Assembly (NCBI GenBank): GCA_005879045.1
Contig: VBLV01000170.1
Location: forward strand, 1-13,865
Source: Methanobacteriota archaeon
GTDB taxonomy: Archaea > Thermoplasmatota > Thermoplasmata > RBG-16-68-12
DNA length: 13,865 nt
Reading direction: 5' to 3'
Part shown: piece after piece, positions 6,556 through 13,349 of the stretch
Numbering within the stretch: the stretch's first letter is position 1
Layout: every line of letters starts with the position of its first letter
Program-made: the position numbers and the translations under genes
Notes under the pieces: model-generated
Databases searched by the model: none
Seen by the model: the letters and a program-made list of their open reading frames with translations, nothing else
Told to the model about the DNA's origin: nothing

Positions 6556-8094
6556 TTACGTCGGGTCGCCGAACGTCAGGTAGTGCCACGGCTTACGGAC
6601 CTGGTCCGTGAGGTCGATGAACACGTGCTTGACCTGCGTGTAGTCCTCGAGGGAGAAGAGGCTGAGGTCCTTCCCGAAGCCGCTCTGCTTGTACCCGCCG
6701 TGCGGCATCTCGCTCACGAGAGGGAGGTGGTCGTTGATCTCGACGGCCCCGAAGCGCAGCGCGTTGGCGGCCCGGTGCGCGCGTTGCACGTCCTTCGTCC
6801 AGACCGACGAGTACAGGCCGTAGACCGTATCGTTCGCCGCCTCGATCGCCTCATCCTCGTTGGAGAACTTCTGGACGTTGACCACGGGTCCGAAGACCTC
6901 CTCGCGGGCGATCCGCATGGATGGATCCGTGTCGACGAACGCGGTCGGCTCGTAGTACCAGCCTTTCGCGAACGCCTTGTCTTTCGGCCTCTTCCCGCCC
7001 AGGGCGAGCTTCGCCCCCTCGTCCTCGCCGATCTCTACGTACTTCTCGACCTTCTCCCGCTGCTTCTGCGAGACGAGCGGCCCGAGGTCGGTCGCCCGCA
7101 TGAGTGGGTCGCCCATTCGGACGGTCTTGAGTCGCTCGAGGAATTTGTCCTCGAACTTCTTGTACGCCTTCTCGTGGACGATGAACCGTGCGGCCTGTGT
7201 GCAATCCTGGCCGCCGTTCACCATCGACGCGGCGACGGCGCCTTCCGCGGCGGCCGCGATATTCGCGTCGTCGAAAACGATGAACGGCGCCTTGCCGCCG
7301 AGCTCGAGATGGAGCTTCTTCACGTTCGACTTCGCGGCCTCCATGATGTCCTTCCCGGTCGCCGTGTCCCCGGTCAGGGAGACCATGTCGACCTTGTCAC
7401 TCGACGCGAGCTCGTTCCCGACGACCGGGCCTGGACCCGTGATCAGGTTCACGACGCCGGCTGGGATTCCGGACTGTTCGACGAGCTTTCCCAGTTCGAG
7501 GGTCGTGAGCGGCGTGAGGGACGCCGGCTTGAGGACCGCGGTGTTCCCCGCCGCGAGCGCCGGGCCGAGCTTCCAAATCGCCATCATGAATGGGTAGTTC
7601 CACGGGGTGATCTGCCCGACGACGCCGATGGGTTCCCTCCGGATGACGCTCGTCGCGCCGTATGCGTATTCCGTCGACGCCAAGCCCGTGAGGGTCCGGG
7701 CGGCACCCGCCATGAACCGCAGGTTGTCGACGGAGAACGGGATGTCGGCATCGCGCGCCTGCTTGATCGTCTTCCCTTGATTCTGGACCTCGATCGGGGC
7801 CAGATGGTCCATGTCCGCCTCGATCAGGTTCGCGAGCTTGAACAGGGCTGCGGAGCGGTCGCCCGGCGTCATGCGAGGCCACTTCCCCTTGTCGAACGCG
7901 GCCCGCGCCGCGTCGATCGCCGCTCGCGTGTCTTCGACGTCCGCTTGCGGCACCGCCGCGATCCTCCCGCCGGTCGCGGGATTGATCACGGTGTACGTTG
8001 CCTCCGTGTGGGACGGCACCCACGCGCCGTTCACGTAGTTGAGATACTCCGACTTGCCCACTCGATTGCCCCCGGTGGTGGCGGTTAGAGTCAC
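6556..8094 (-). CDS. Aldehyde dehydrogenase, gamma-aminobutyraldehyde/betaine-aldehyde type
   Basis: This is a full-length (512 residues) NAD(P)-dependent aldehyde dehydrogenase that oxidises an aldehyde to its acid. The machinery is complete: PWN (Asn166), the cofactor lysine in AVLKP (Lys189), ELGGK with the general base Glu264, and the nucleophile Cys298 in GGQDCTQ. The GQDCT context and the C-terminal SEMPHGGYKQSG...EDYTQVKHV block resemble gamma-aminobutyraldehyde dehydrogenases (PatD type), which act in putrescine breakdown. Betaine-aldehyde or aminoadipate-semialdehyde activity is also possible. The start is a GTG at 8094. A second GTG at 8061 would give a protein starting just before the conserved LNYVNGAWV and fits the A/T-rich box at 8102-8111 equally well. 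The gene is divergent from a small basic protein and is followed by a membrane protein. Confidence 0.93.
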   Translation of the reverse strand: MTLTATTGGNRVGKSEYLNYVNGAWVPSHTEATYTVINPATGGRIAAVPQADVEDTRAAIDAARAAFDKGKWPRMTPGDRSAALFKLANLIEADMDHLAPIEVQNQGKTIKQARDADIPFSVDNLRFMAGAARTLTGLASTEYAYGATSVIRREPIGVVGQITPWNYPFMMAIWKLGPALAAGNTAVLKPASLTPLTTLELGKLVEQSGIPAGVVNLITGPGPVVGNELASSDKVDMVSLTGDTATGKDIMEAAKSNVKKLHLELGGKAPFIVFDDANIAAAAEGAVAASMVNGGQDCTQAARFIVHEKAYKKFEDKFLERLKTVRMGDPLMRATDLGPLVSQKQREKVEKYVEIGEDEGAKLALGGKRPKDKAFAKGWYYEPTAFVDTDPSMRIAREEVFGPVVNVQKFSNEDEAIEAANDTVYGLYSSVWTKDVQRAHRAANALRFGAVEINDHLPLVSEMPHGGYKQSGFGKDLSLFSLEDYTQVKHVFIDLTDQVRKPWHYLTFGDPT

Positions 8095-8140
8095 TGCCGG
8101 CTAAGTAACTTTCGCGCCTCGAGCGAGGGAGGCGAAGCGA

Positions 8141-8150
8141 CGTTTATCCT
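8141..8150. promoter_or_regulatory. TATA-like element in the divergent promoter region
   Basis: GTTTATCCTC lies midway in the 135-base gap between the divergent aldehyde dehydrogenase and small basic protein genes. On the minus strand it reads GAGGATAAAC and would place initiation about 25 bases before the GTG at 8094. On the plus strand, further boxes near 8196 and 8213 lie closer to the start of the small gene. The strand it serves is uncertain. Confidence 0.4.
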
Positions 8151-8211
8151 CAAAGCTCGCTTGCCCTTCGAAGCTCCGCCTTTCTCTTCAAACGCGATAT
8201 TCACTCGGAAT

Positions 8212-8219
8212 AGTATAAG
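8212..8219 (+). promoter_or_regulatory. TATA-like element near the small basic protein gene
   Basis: AGTATAAG lies only about 15 bases before the ATG at 8230 but about 39 before the in-frame ATG at 8254. If this box is used, the later ATG would be the real start. If the A/T-rich stretch near 8196 is used, the ATG at 8230 fits. Confidence 0.4.
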
Positions 8220-8229
8220 TGCGGGAGGT

Positions 8230-8520
8230 ATGAATCGGAACCCACGGGATGACATGAAGGCGCACAGCATCTACGTCGAGCAACGGACGATTTACAAGTG
8301 TTCATGCAACCGCGAATTTGAGGACATCCAGAAGGCCGAGTCGCATCTTCGGAATCCTCCGCAAGAGAAGGTCAAGAGCCCTCGACCGAAGAAACCCGCC
8401 GCCCGACGAAGGGAAGCGAAGACCGTGATGGTCACGGCGGCAGAGATCCCCGAGCCTTCGGGGAAGCGGTCCTGGCTTTCAGCCACCCCGGAAGGGGACG
8501 AATCGCAAGACGGATCGTAG
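8230..8520 (+). CDS. Small basic protein with a C-x-C...H motif
   Basis: I do not recognise the family. The product is about 96 residues with two parts. Residues 10-42 hold YKCSCNREFEDIQKAESHL, with Cys24, Cys26 and His39. This looks like half of a zinc-binding finger, perhaps completed by a second chain. Residues 46-68 are a lysine-, arginine- and proline-rich stretch (PRPKKPAARRREAKT), followed by a polar acidic tail. A small nucleic-acid-binding protein is the natural guess, not a demonstrated role. GGAGG ends one base before the ATG at 8230, which is too close for normal Shine-Dalgarno spacing. The in-frame ATG at 8254, giving MKAHSIYVEQ, is an alternative start. The gene is divergent from the aldehyde dehydrogenase. 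Confidence 0.6.
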   Translation: MNRNPRDDMKAHSIYVEQRTIYKCSCNREFEDIQKAESHLRNPPQEKVKSPRPKKPAARRREAKTVMVTAAEIPEPSGKRSWLSATPEGDESQDGS

Positions 8521-8575
8521 GCGCGACGGAAAAGGGCGGCGCGCCGACCGATCGCGGGCGTCCGTGCCAAGTGGT

Positions 8576-8782
8576 CTATCTGCGGCTCGGGCCTTTGTGG
8601 CTTTCCGTCTTCTCGCCGGGCCGTTTCTTCGCGGCCTTTTGCGCGTAGCCGATTTCGCGCTCCATGAACACCAAGGCGCTGGAGACCGTGGCTCCCGCCG
8701 TCCGAACGAACGCGTCGGCGAACTTGCCGCCGGCCGCCGCCACTTCCTCCACGCGGCCTGCGAGCTCCTGCAGAAATCCCAT
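8576..8782 (-). CDS. Small helical hypothetical protein, 68 residues
   Basis: This is a short gene of unknown family. Residues 1-50 form one long amphipathic helix pattern (GFLQELAGRVEEVAAAGGKF, then ADAFVRTAG...SALVFMEREIGYAQ), and the last 20 residues are a basic, Lys/Arg-rich tail. The pattern resembles small coiled-coil or phasin-like accessory proteins, but no specific similarity is claimed. The ATG at 8782 gives a start with a six-G stretch just upstream and a weak TATA-like TCATAG about 26 bases before it. The frame is open further upstream, but that part lies antisense to the aminotransferase. The gene starts 41 bases after the aminotransferase stop on the same strand, so it may be the distal gene of a two-gene unit. 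It converges on the small basic protein gene. Confidence 0.55.
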   Translation of the reverse strand: MGFLQELAGRVEEVAAAGGKFADAFVRTAGATVSSALVFMEREIGYAQKAAKKRPGEKTESHKGPSRR

Positions 8783-8823
8783 GGTCCCCCCAGACGCATC
8801 GGCCGCTATGAGCCTGTCGGAGG

Positions 8824-9921
8824 CTACGCGGCGAGCTTGTCCATGACGACGGGGAACGATTCCGCGAAGCGCTTGCAATCGGCCTCGGAGACCGTGAACG
8901 ACACGCGGAGGAACTTCCCCCCGTGTTTCTTCGACAGATACGATCCTGCGCGCGTGTGGACGAGGTGGTCGAAGAGGAGGCGTTCTTCGACGACCTCCGG
9001 GTTCACGCCGGTCGAAGCGAGGTCGATCACGAACATGTTCGCCTTCGAGGGATAGACCGGGAGGGAGGTGCCGTCGACCTTCCCGACCGCGCCCCGAATC
9101 ATCTCCTGATTCTTTCCGCAGATGCGCCGGATCCCCGGGAGCCACTCCTTCTTGCTCTTCAGCGCGGCGAGCGCGGCTCGCTGCGCGAGGACGTTCACCC
9201 CGAGGACGTTCGTGTCGAAGCGCCGCAGCGTCTGAATCACATCCGCCTGTCCAATGATCGCTCCGATTCGAAGACCCGCGAGACCCGGCGCCTTGCTGAA
9301 GGAGTAGGACAGGAGGGTCCTCTCGGGGTAGAGGTCCGTGGCGAGGACATGGTCCGCGTTGAAGTCTCGATAGGTGATGTCGTCAATGAGCCACAGGCCG
9401 TGGTCTTTCGCGATGTCCGCGAGGCCTTTGATCTGCGACCGCGAATATCCCGAGCCGAGGGGATTGTTCGGGTCGATCGCGAGGAGCATCTTCGTCGCAG
9501 GCGTGATCGATTCGAGCGCGAGGTCCGGCGTGAGGACGTACGGCTTGCGGTAGATGTTGACCTCGATCGCGTGCGCTCCCGCCATGGCCACCTGGTCGTG
9601 GATCGGGAGGAACGCGGGGTCGGTCGAGAGCGCCTCGTCCCCGGCTTTCAAGAGCGCTCGGGTCGCGATGTATTCCCCCTCGATTCCGCCGTTCGTCAGG
9701 ATCATGTCGGCGTCGTCGAGGCCCAGGTCCTCCCGGATTGCGTCGGCGAGCCCGGGGATCCCCGCCTTCCTCGGGTACAGATTGAACTCGCGTTCGTCGG
9801 CGCTCGTGCGGATCGCGTCGAGGATCGACGGATGAACCGGAAGGGTGTTCGTATTCTGCGACATCCAGGCGACCTGGTGACGGTGCTCGTGCGCGAATTC
9901 GAAGTTGTCCTTCGACGTCAT
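8824..9921 (-). CDS. PLP-dependent aminotransferase, class I/II
   Basis: This is a fold-type I pyridoxal-phosphate aminotransferase of 365 residues, slightly short for the class. The expected residues are present: Asn153 in DPNNPLG, Asp181 and Tyr184 in DDITYRDF, the Schiff-base lysine Lys210 in SFSKAPGLAGLRIG, and the carboxylate-binding Arg339 in FLRVSFT. It should transfer an amino group from an amino acid to a 2-oxo acid in the cytoplasm; the substrate cannot be told. The N-terminus is compact, and an ATG at 9921 with GGAGG five bases upstream fixes the start. It shares a divergent intergenic region with the DJ-1 family gene and is followed by a 68-residue helical protein. Relatives include aspartate, aromatic and histidinol-phosphate aminotransferases, as well as aminoadipate aminotransferases. 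Confidence 0.92.
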   Translation of the reverse strand: MTSKDNFEFAHEHRHQVAWMSQNTNTLPVHPSILDAIRTSADEREFNLYPRKAGIPGLADAIREDLGLDDADMILTNGGIEGEYIATRALLKAGDEALSTDPAFLPIHDQVAMAGAHAIEVNIYRKPYVLTPDLALESITPATKMLLAIDPNNPLGSGYSRSQIKGLADIAKDHGLWLIDDITYRDFNADHVLATDLYPERTLLSYSFSKAPGLAGLRIGAIIGQADVIQTLRRFDTNVLGVNVLAQRAALAALKSKKEWLPGIRRICGKNQEMIRGAVGKVDGTSLPVYPSKANMFVIDLASTGVNPEVVEERLLFDHLVHTRAGSYLSKKHGGKFLRVSFTVSEADCKRFAESFPVVMDKLAA

Positions 9922-9926
9922 CGAGT

Positions 9927-9931
9927 CCTCC
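9927..9931 (-). promoter_or_regulatory. Shine-Dalgarno site of the aminotransferase gene
   Basis: GGAGG on the minus strand, five bases before the ATG at 9921. It is one of the few well-spaced ribosome binding sites in the window and decides this start. Confidence 0.65.
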
Positions 9932-9958
9932 CTCGGCGCGGACCGAGGCCGTCACCCC

Positions 9959-9966
9959 TCATATCG
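9959..9966 (-). promoter_or_regulatory. TATA-like element of the aminotransferase gene
   Basis: CGATATGA on the minus strand is centred about 41 bases before the ATG. Initiation about 26 bases downstream would give a leader of roughly 15 bases, just enough to include the GGAGG site. Confidence 0.45.
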
Positions 9967-10036
9967 ATTTTGGTCGAATCCCCGCGGGCGCGAACCATGC
10001 GCAAGGGATTTGACCGCGGTCCGTGATGGCCCACCC

Positions 10037-10558
10037 ATGACGCTGGGAGGAAGAAAGGTCGTCGTGCTCGCGGAAGATGGATACGAGGATCTCGAGCTCT
10101 GGGTGCCATACTACCGGCTCCTGGAGGAAGGGGCCGAGCTGGTCCTCGCAGGTCACGAGAAGCGGACCTACACATCGAAGCACTCGTACCCGTGCGAGGT
10201 CGACGTGACGGCCGCAAACCTGAAGGCGAAGGATTTCGACGCGGTCGTGATTCCCGGGGGCGTTGCGGGCCCGGATCGAATGCGCCAACACAAAGAAATC
10301 CTGTCGTTCGTCCGCTCGATGGACGAAGGTCGCAAAGTCGTTGCAGCGATTTGCCACGCGGCGTGGGTGCCGATCAGCGCAGGAATCGTCAAAGGCCGCC
10401 GGATGACCTCGTACGCAAGCGTGCGAGACGACTGTCTGAACGCGGGCGCGGACTGGGTCGACGAGGAGTGTGTGGTCGACGGGAACCTCATCACATCGCG
10501 TTTCCCCGACGATCTGCCCGCGTTCTGTCGGGCCATCGTTTCCGTCTTGACGAAGTGA
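10037..10558 (+). CDS. DJ-1/PfpI family protein
   Basis: This 173-residue protein belongs to the DJ-1/PfpI family, whose members include intracellular peptidases, glyoxalases and proposed deglycases that act on carbonyl-damaged molecules. The nucleophile elbow AICHAAW carries Cys106 and His107. The conserved acidic partner is Glu17 in EDGYEDLEL. VIPGGVAGPD and SRFPDDLPAF are further family blocks, the latter typical of the PfpI and YhbO branch. The ATG at 10037 gives the normal N-terminus (GRKVVVLAEDGYED). The open frame before it has no conserved sequence. The HEAT-repeat gene begins ten bases after its stop, so the two are probably one transcription unit. Carbonyl or oxidative stress protection is the likely role; peptidase activity is an alternative. 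Confidence 0.92.
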   Translation: MTLGGRKVVVLAEDGYEDLELWVPYYRLLEEGAELVLAGHEKRTYTSKHSYPCEVDVTAANLKAKDFDAVVIPGGVAGPDRMRQHKEILSFVRSMDEGRKVVAAICHAAWVPISAGIVKGRRMTSYASVRDDCLNAGADWVDEECVVDGNLITSRFPDDLPAFCRAIVSVLTK

Positions 10559-10567
10559 GCGCCGCCG

Positions 10568-11197
10568 ATGGTCCGCGCTCCGGCGGATTGGCGGAGCGTT
10601 CTTCGTCGCGCCGAGGTCCTTGTCCGACGCCATGACATGCGGAGCCTCGAGCTGCTCCTTCCCACGCTCCGTTGGCGCGATCCGATGGCGCGCAACCGGG
10701 CCGTCGCCCTGCTGGTCCGCATGGGTCCCCTTGCGGTGCCGCCGCTCCTTGCGAGGCTGGAAGACGCGGAGACCGCGGCGGAGCGCCGGGCCGCCGCCGA
10801 TGCGCTCGGCCGAATCGGGGATTCACGGGCCGTGGCCCGACTCCTCTGGGCGCTCGAGGATCCCGCGATGACCGTGCGGCGGGCTTCGATCGTCGCGCTG
10901 CTGCGGCTCGAAGCGATGAACGCCGTGCCGAGAATCGCGCGCATGTTGGAGGATGAGTCCGGGGGTGTGCGCGTAATCGCCGCGGACGTGCTCGGCAAGT
11001 TCGAAGACCCTCGCGCGGTCTCGGCCCTCGTGCGTGCGCTCGGAGATGTGCAGTGGTATGTGCGCCAGACGGCTGCGACGGCGCTCGGACAGATCGGTGA
11101 TCGACGGGCCATCGCGGCCCTCGAGAAGGCGACCCGGGATCCTCGGAAATCTGTCGCGCGGGCCGCGGCTGCCGCACTCCGGGCGCTGCGAGCGTGA
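10568..11197 (+). CDS. HEAT-repeat protein (PBS-lyase HEAT-like)
   Basis: This 209-residue protein is made almost entirely of HEAT-like helical repeats of about 31 residues. The repeat signature (A..LG.IGD.RAV..L...L.D....VR..A) is seen at ADALGRIGDSRAVARLLWAL, ADVLGKFEDPRAVSALVRAL and ATALGQIGDRRAIAALEKAT, with weaker copies before and between. Such solenoids are protein-protein scaffolds, and relatives act on phycobilin lyases or as assembly factors. There is no catalytic motif and no membrane segment. The ATG at 10568 follows the DJ-1 gene by nine bases, so co-transcription is likely. The gene ends 46 bases before a tRNA gene. The function is not known beyond binding, possibly of its upstream neighbour. 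Confidence 0.88.
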   Translation: MVRAPADWRSVLRRAEVLVRRHDMRSLELLLPTLRWRDPMARNRAVALLVRMGPLAVPPLLARLEDAETAAERRAAADALGRIGDSRAVARLLWALEDPAMTVRRASIVALLRLEAMNAVPRIARMLEDESGGVRVIAADVLGKFEDPRAVSALVRALGDVQWYVRQTAATALGQIGDRRAIAALEKATRDPRKSVARAAAAALRALRA

Positions 11198-11208
11198 CGC
11201 CCGGAGAA

Positions 11209-11217
11209 AGTCTTAAG
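11209..11217 (+). promoter_or_regulatory. TATA-like element of tRNA-Val
   Basis: AGTCTTAAG is centred about 31 bases before the first base of the tRNA. The spacing matches archaeal tRNA promoters. Confidence 0.55.
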
Positions 11218-11243
11218 CGAGCCGCGGGATTAGGCCGCCGCGC

Positions 11244-11316
11244 GGGCTCGTGGTCTAGTGGCTATGACATCGCCTTGACATGGCGAAGGTCACCGGTTCG
11301 AATCCGGTCGAGCCCA
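11244..11316 (+). tRNA. tRNA-Val (anticodon GAC)
   Basis: A 73-base cloverleaf folds cleanly. The acceptor stem is GGGCTCG/CGAGCCC with discriminator A. The D arm closes with GTC/GAC. The anticodon stem TCGCC/GGCGA holds the loop TTGACAT with anticodon GAC, which reads GUC and GUU valine codons. The T arm is ACCGG-TTCGAAT-CCGGT. No intron is present and CCA is not encoded, as is common in archaea. The variable loop is five bases. A T-containing stretch (CTGTCCTTTCG) follows but is a weak terminator. Confidence 0.96.
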
Positions 11317-11340
11317 CTGTCCTTTCGAGGCGAACCCGCA

Positions 11341-11350
11341 AAAGATATCT
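11341..11350 (+). promoter_or_regulatory. TATA-like element of the 55-residue peptide gene
   Basis: AAAGATATCT is centred about 29 bases before the ATG at 11375 and begins 25 bases after the tRNA. It supports independent transcription of the small gene. Confidence 0.55.
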
Positions 11351-11374
11351 GCGCGCGCGGAATTCGGGGTGACG

Positions 11375-11542
11375 ATGAAGCGTCCGAACTGGAAAGCGAT
11401 CGGGTTCCTCGCGTTCATTGCGCTGGGCGCCGTGTCCGCGGCGCTGGGATGCCCGTTCTTCCGAAACCCGCAGAACTACATGTCCGCGGGAGGCCTCGTT
11501 GGATACATTCAGCATCTGGTCTCCGTGCACCGCAAAACCTGA
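11375..11542 (+). CDS. Small membrane-anchored peptide, 55 residues
   Basis: This short gene encodes a lysine/arginine-led N-terminus (MKRPNWK), one hydrophobic segment (AIGFLAFIALGAVSAALG, residues 8-25), a cysteine at 26 and about 29 polar residues. It may be a signal-anchored or lipoprotein-like peptide, although AALGC is only a loose match to a lipobox. The start is supported by GGTGA four bases upstream and by a TATA-like box at 11341-11350. It lies between the tRNA and the TMEM175-type gene. I do not recognise a family. Short length leaves some doubt, but the start signal, hydrophobic segment and G/C-rich third positions favour a real gene. Confidence 0.5.
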   Translation: MKRPNWKAIGFLAFIALGAVSAALGCPFFRNPQNYMSAGGLVGYIQHLVSVHRKT

Positions 11543-11740
11543 GATTCCGGATCGACGGTGGACTTCCGAACTCTGGAAAGGACGCCATCGTGGTCTGGCG
11601 AATCGCCTGCGCCGGTGCTTTAAGGCTCGGCTCCATGTGGCTGGGTCGGGGGGAGTCGGGCGGACGCACCCAGGCCGAAGGCACACGGGCTCCCGAAGAA
11701 TCGTCTCGAGACCCTGATCGACGGAGTCTTCGCCATCGCA

Positions 11741-12301
11741 ATGACGATCCTCGTCTTGGAGCTCCGCGCTCCCGCGACGCTCGGTCCGGAGGGCTTGGGG
11801 GGAGCCTTGGTCGGGCTGTGGTCTCGGTTCGCGACATTCTTCATCAGTTTCATCGTCCTCGGGGTCTACTGGTTCGCCAACCACCAGGTCTTCCACTTCG
11901 TGTTGCGCGTGAACCGCACCCTGGTGTGGCTGAACGTTCTCTTCCTCATGGGCATCGCCCTCATCCCGTTCGCCGCCTCCCTGATGGGCACATATCCCCA
12001 AGACCCGATTGCCTTGAGCCTCTACGGCGCGGTCCTCGGTCTGCTGGCTGCCCTCGGCTATGTGATTTGGTGGTACCTGACCGGAGATCGGGGCCTGATT
12101 GAACCGGGTCTAGACCCGGAGCTGGTCCACAAGGTGCGCGTCTGGCTCGCGATCGGCCCCGTGATCACCCCGGTGGCCATCGCGGTCTCCTTCGTGAACA
12201 CGACGGTCGCGTTGCTCATCTACCTGGTCCTCCCGGTTGTTTTCATTTTCTTCAATCCGGTGAGCCGATACCTCGAGCGCCTCCGAGAGACGGAGCCTTG
12301 A
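11741..12301 (+). CDS. TMEM175/DUF1211-type membrane protein (5' end disrupted)
   Basis: This is a TMEM175-like (DUF1211) potassium-channel family protein. Helix 1 carries RLETLIDGVFAIAMTILVLE, the family signature, in which FSD is replaced by LID. Helix 2 is followed by YWFANHQVF, matching the family block with paired His. Further hydrophobic segments lie at about residues 60-80, 90-112, 131-153 and 154-172 counted from 11741. The conserved frame extends upstream to 11702 and stays open back to a TAA at 11621, but it has no ATG, GTG or TTG before 11741, which falls inside helix 1. An ATG at 11635 lies one frame off. Removing one G from the six-G run at 11648-11653 would join them into a 221-residue protein. 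The coordinates given cover only the intact standard-start frame. Family assignment is firm; channel function is inferred. Confidence 0.8.
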   Translation: MTILVLELRAPATLGPEGLGGALVGLWSRFATFFISFIVLGVYWFANHQVFHFVLRVNRTLVWLNVLFLMGIALIPFAASLMGTYPQDPIALSLYGAVLGLLAALGYVIWWYLTGDRGLIEPGLDPELVHKVRVWLAIGPVITPVAIAVSFVNTTVALLIYLVLPVVFIFFNPVSRYLERLRETEP

Positions 12302-12304
12302 GGC

Positions 12305-12338
12305 ATCGGCTGATGGATCGAACCTGGATCGAGCCGAT
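12305..12338. repeat. Inverted repeat between convergent genes
   Basis: ATCGGCT (12305-12311) and AGCCGAT (12332-12338) are exact reverse complements with a 20-base loop, in the 76-base gap between the TMEM175-type gene and the ornithine cyclodeaminase family gene. It could help end transcription from both sides. No T-run accompanies it. Confidence 0.35.
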
Positions 12339-12377
12339 ACGGTCTTGGATTTCGGATATCCACTCGTCGGTGGGTTG

Positions 12378-13325
12378 TCAGAGGGAGATCGACTTGCCGA
12401 TTCCGCGGTCGCGGGCGCGCTCGTACACAAGCGCAGCCACGGCGACGTCCTCCATCGCGATTCCGTGGGATTTGAACAACGTGATGTCGTTGTCGTTCGT
12501 CCGCCCCCGGACTTTGCCCGCGACGACTTCGCTGATCTCGTGGACGCGGTCCCATGTGATCAGCCCCCGTTTCATCGGCTCGACGAGGTCGCCGCTCTCT
12601 TCTTTCGCCTGCTCGATCGAGTCGGTCCCGACGAATGCGCATCGACGGATCGCGGCGTCATCGAGCTCCCGCGTCTCTAGTCGGTTCGCTCCGATGGCGT
12701 TGATGTGACATCCCGCGCGCAGCCAATCTCCATGGATGACGGGTTGGGGCGCGTTCGTCGCGGTGATGGCAACGTCGGCCTCGCGGATCGCCTCTTCGGC
12801 AGATTTCGCCACTTCGACGTTTACCCCGAGGACGGAGGACATTTTCTTCGCGAACGCTTCGCGATGCGCCTTGTCTCGACCGAAGCATCGGAGTCGCCGA
12901 ATGGAGCGGACCGCGCAGACTGCCTCCAGCTGGCTCTCTGCCTGCCATCCCGTGCCGACGATGCCGACCGTCGATGCATCCAGGTACTTGGTCGCGACTC
13001 CAGAGGCGGCTCCGGTCCGCTGCTGTCCCAGCCGGTCGGCCTCAATCACGGCGACCAGATCGCCGGTCGCCATGTCGAACAGGTGGACCCAAAAGCGAAT
13101 TCCTGCGTGAGACGCGGTGTAATACTTGAATCCAGCATAGCCGCGCGCCGGCCACGATGCGAGCATCACGTTGACCGCGGTCTCTCGGGTTCCGACTCGC
13201 TGCCGTGGGCGATTGGTTGCCTCGCCTCGCCCCATGGCCCGCAGGCCTTCCTCGACGGCCACCAACGCATCGTCCATCTGGAGGAGGCCCTCGACCTCCT
13301 TTTCCGTTAAGAGCAACGCGGGCAT
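12378..13325 (-). CDS. Ornithine cyclodeaminase/mu-crystallin family protein
   Basis: This is a 315-residue NAD(P)-dependent enzyme of the ornithine cyclodeaminase/mu-crystallin family. Members convert ornithine to proline, reduce cyclic ketimines such as piperideine-2-carboxylate, or act as alanine dehydrogenase in archaea. Visible blocks are FKYYT (substrate lysine Lys67), RTGAASGVATKYL (Arg103), the nucleotide-binding GIVGTGWQAESQ (residues 121-132), AIGANR and ITLFKSHGIAMED. The acidic residue in NDND, near 278, precedes that block as expected. The start is the ATG at 13325: it gives the standard MPALLLTEKEV N-terminus and has a TATA-like box about 29 bases upstream. A longer frame reaching 13517 runs into the neighbouring peroxidase gene and is not used. 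Which of the three reactions it performs cannot be decided here. Confidence 0.92.
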   Translation of the reverse strand: MPALLLTEKEVEGLLQMDDALVAVEEGLRAMGRGEATNRPRQRVGTRETAVNVMLASWPARGYAGFKYYTASHAGIRFWVHLFDMATGDLVAVIEADRLGQQRTGAASGVATKYLDASTVGIVGTGWQAESQLEAVCAVRSIRRLRCFGRDKAHREAFAKKMSSVLGVNVEVAKSAEEAIREADVAITATNAPQPVIHGDWLRAGCHINAIGANRLETRELDDAAIRRCAFVGTDSIEQAKEESGDLVEPMKRGLITWDRVHEISEVVAGKVRGRTNDNDITLFKSHGIAMEDVAVAALVYERARDRGIGKSISL

Positions 13326-13349
13326 CGATTGACTCGTATCCCGAAGGGC

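Noticed and set aside
6364..8088. A 574-codon plus-strand open frame opposite the aldehyde dehydrogenase
   Set aside because: It is a GC-rich antisense shadow rich in Arg, Val, Asp and Leu, and the opposite strand encodes a complete enzyme with all catalytic residues.
8923..10026. Long plus-strand open frame opposite the aminotransferase
   Set aside because: Shadow of the aminotransferase with biased Arg/Val/Asp composition and no domain.
11194..12102. 302-codon plus-strand frame running through the tRNA
   Set aside because: It translates a tRNA gene and lies out of frame with the 55-residue peptide and the TMEM175-type protein.
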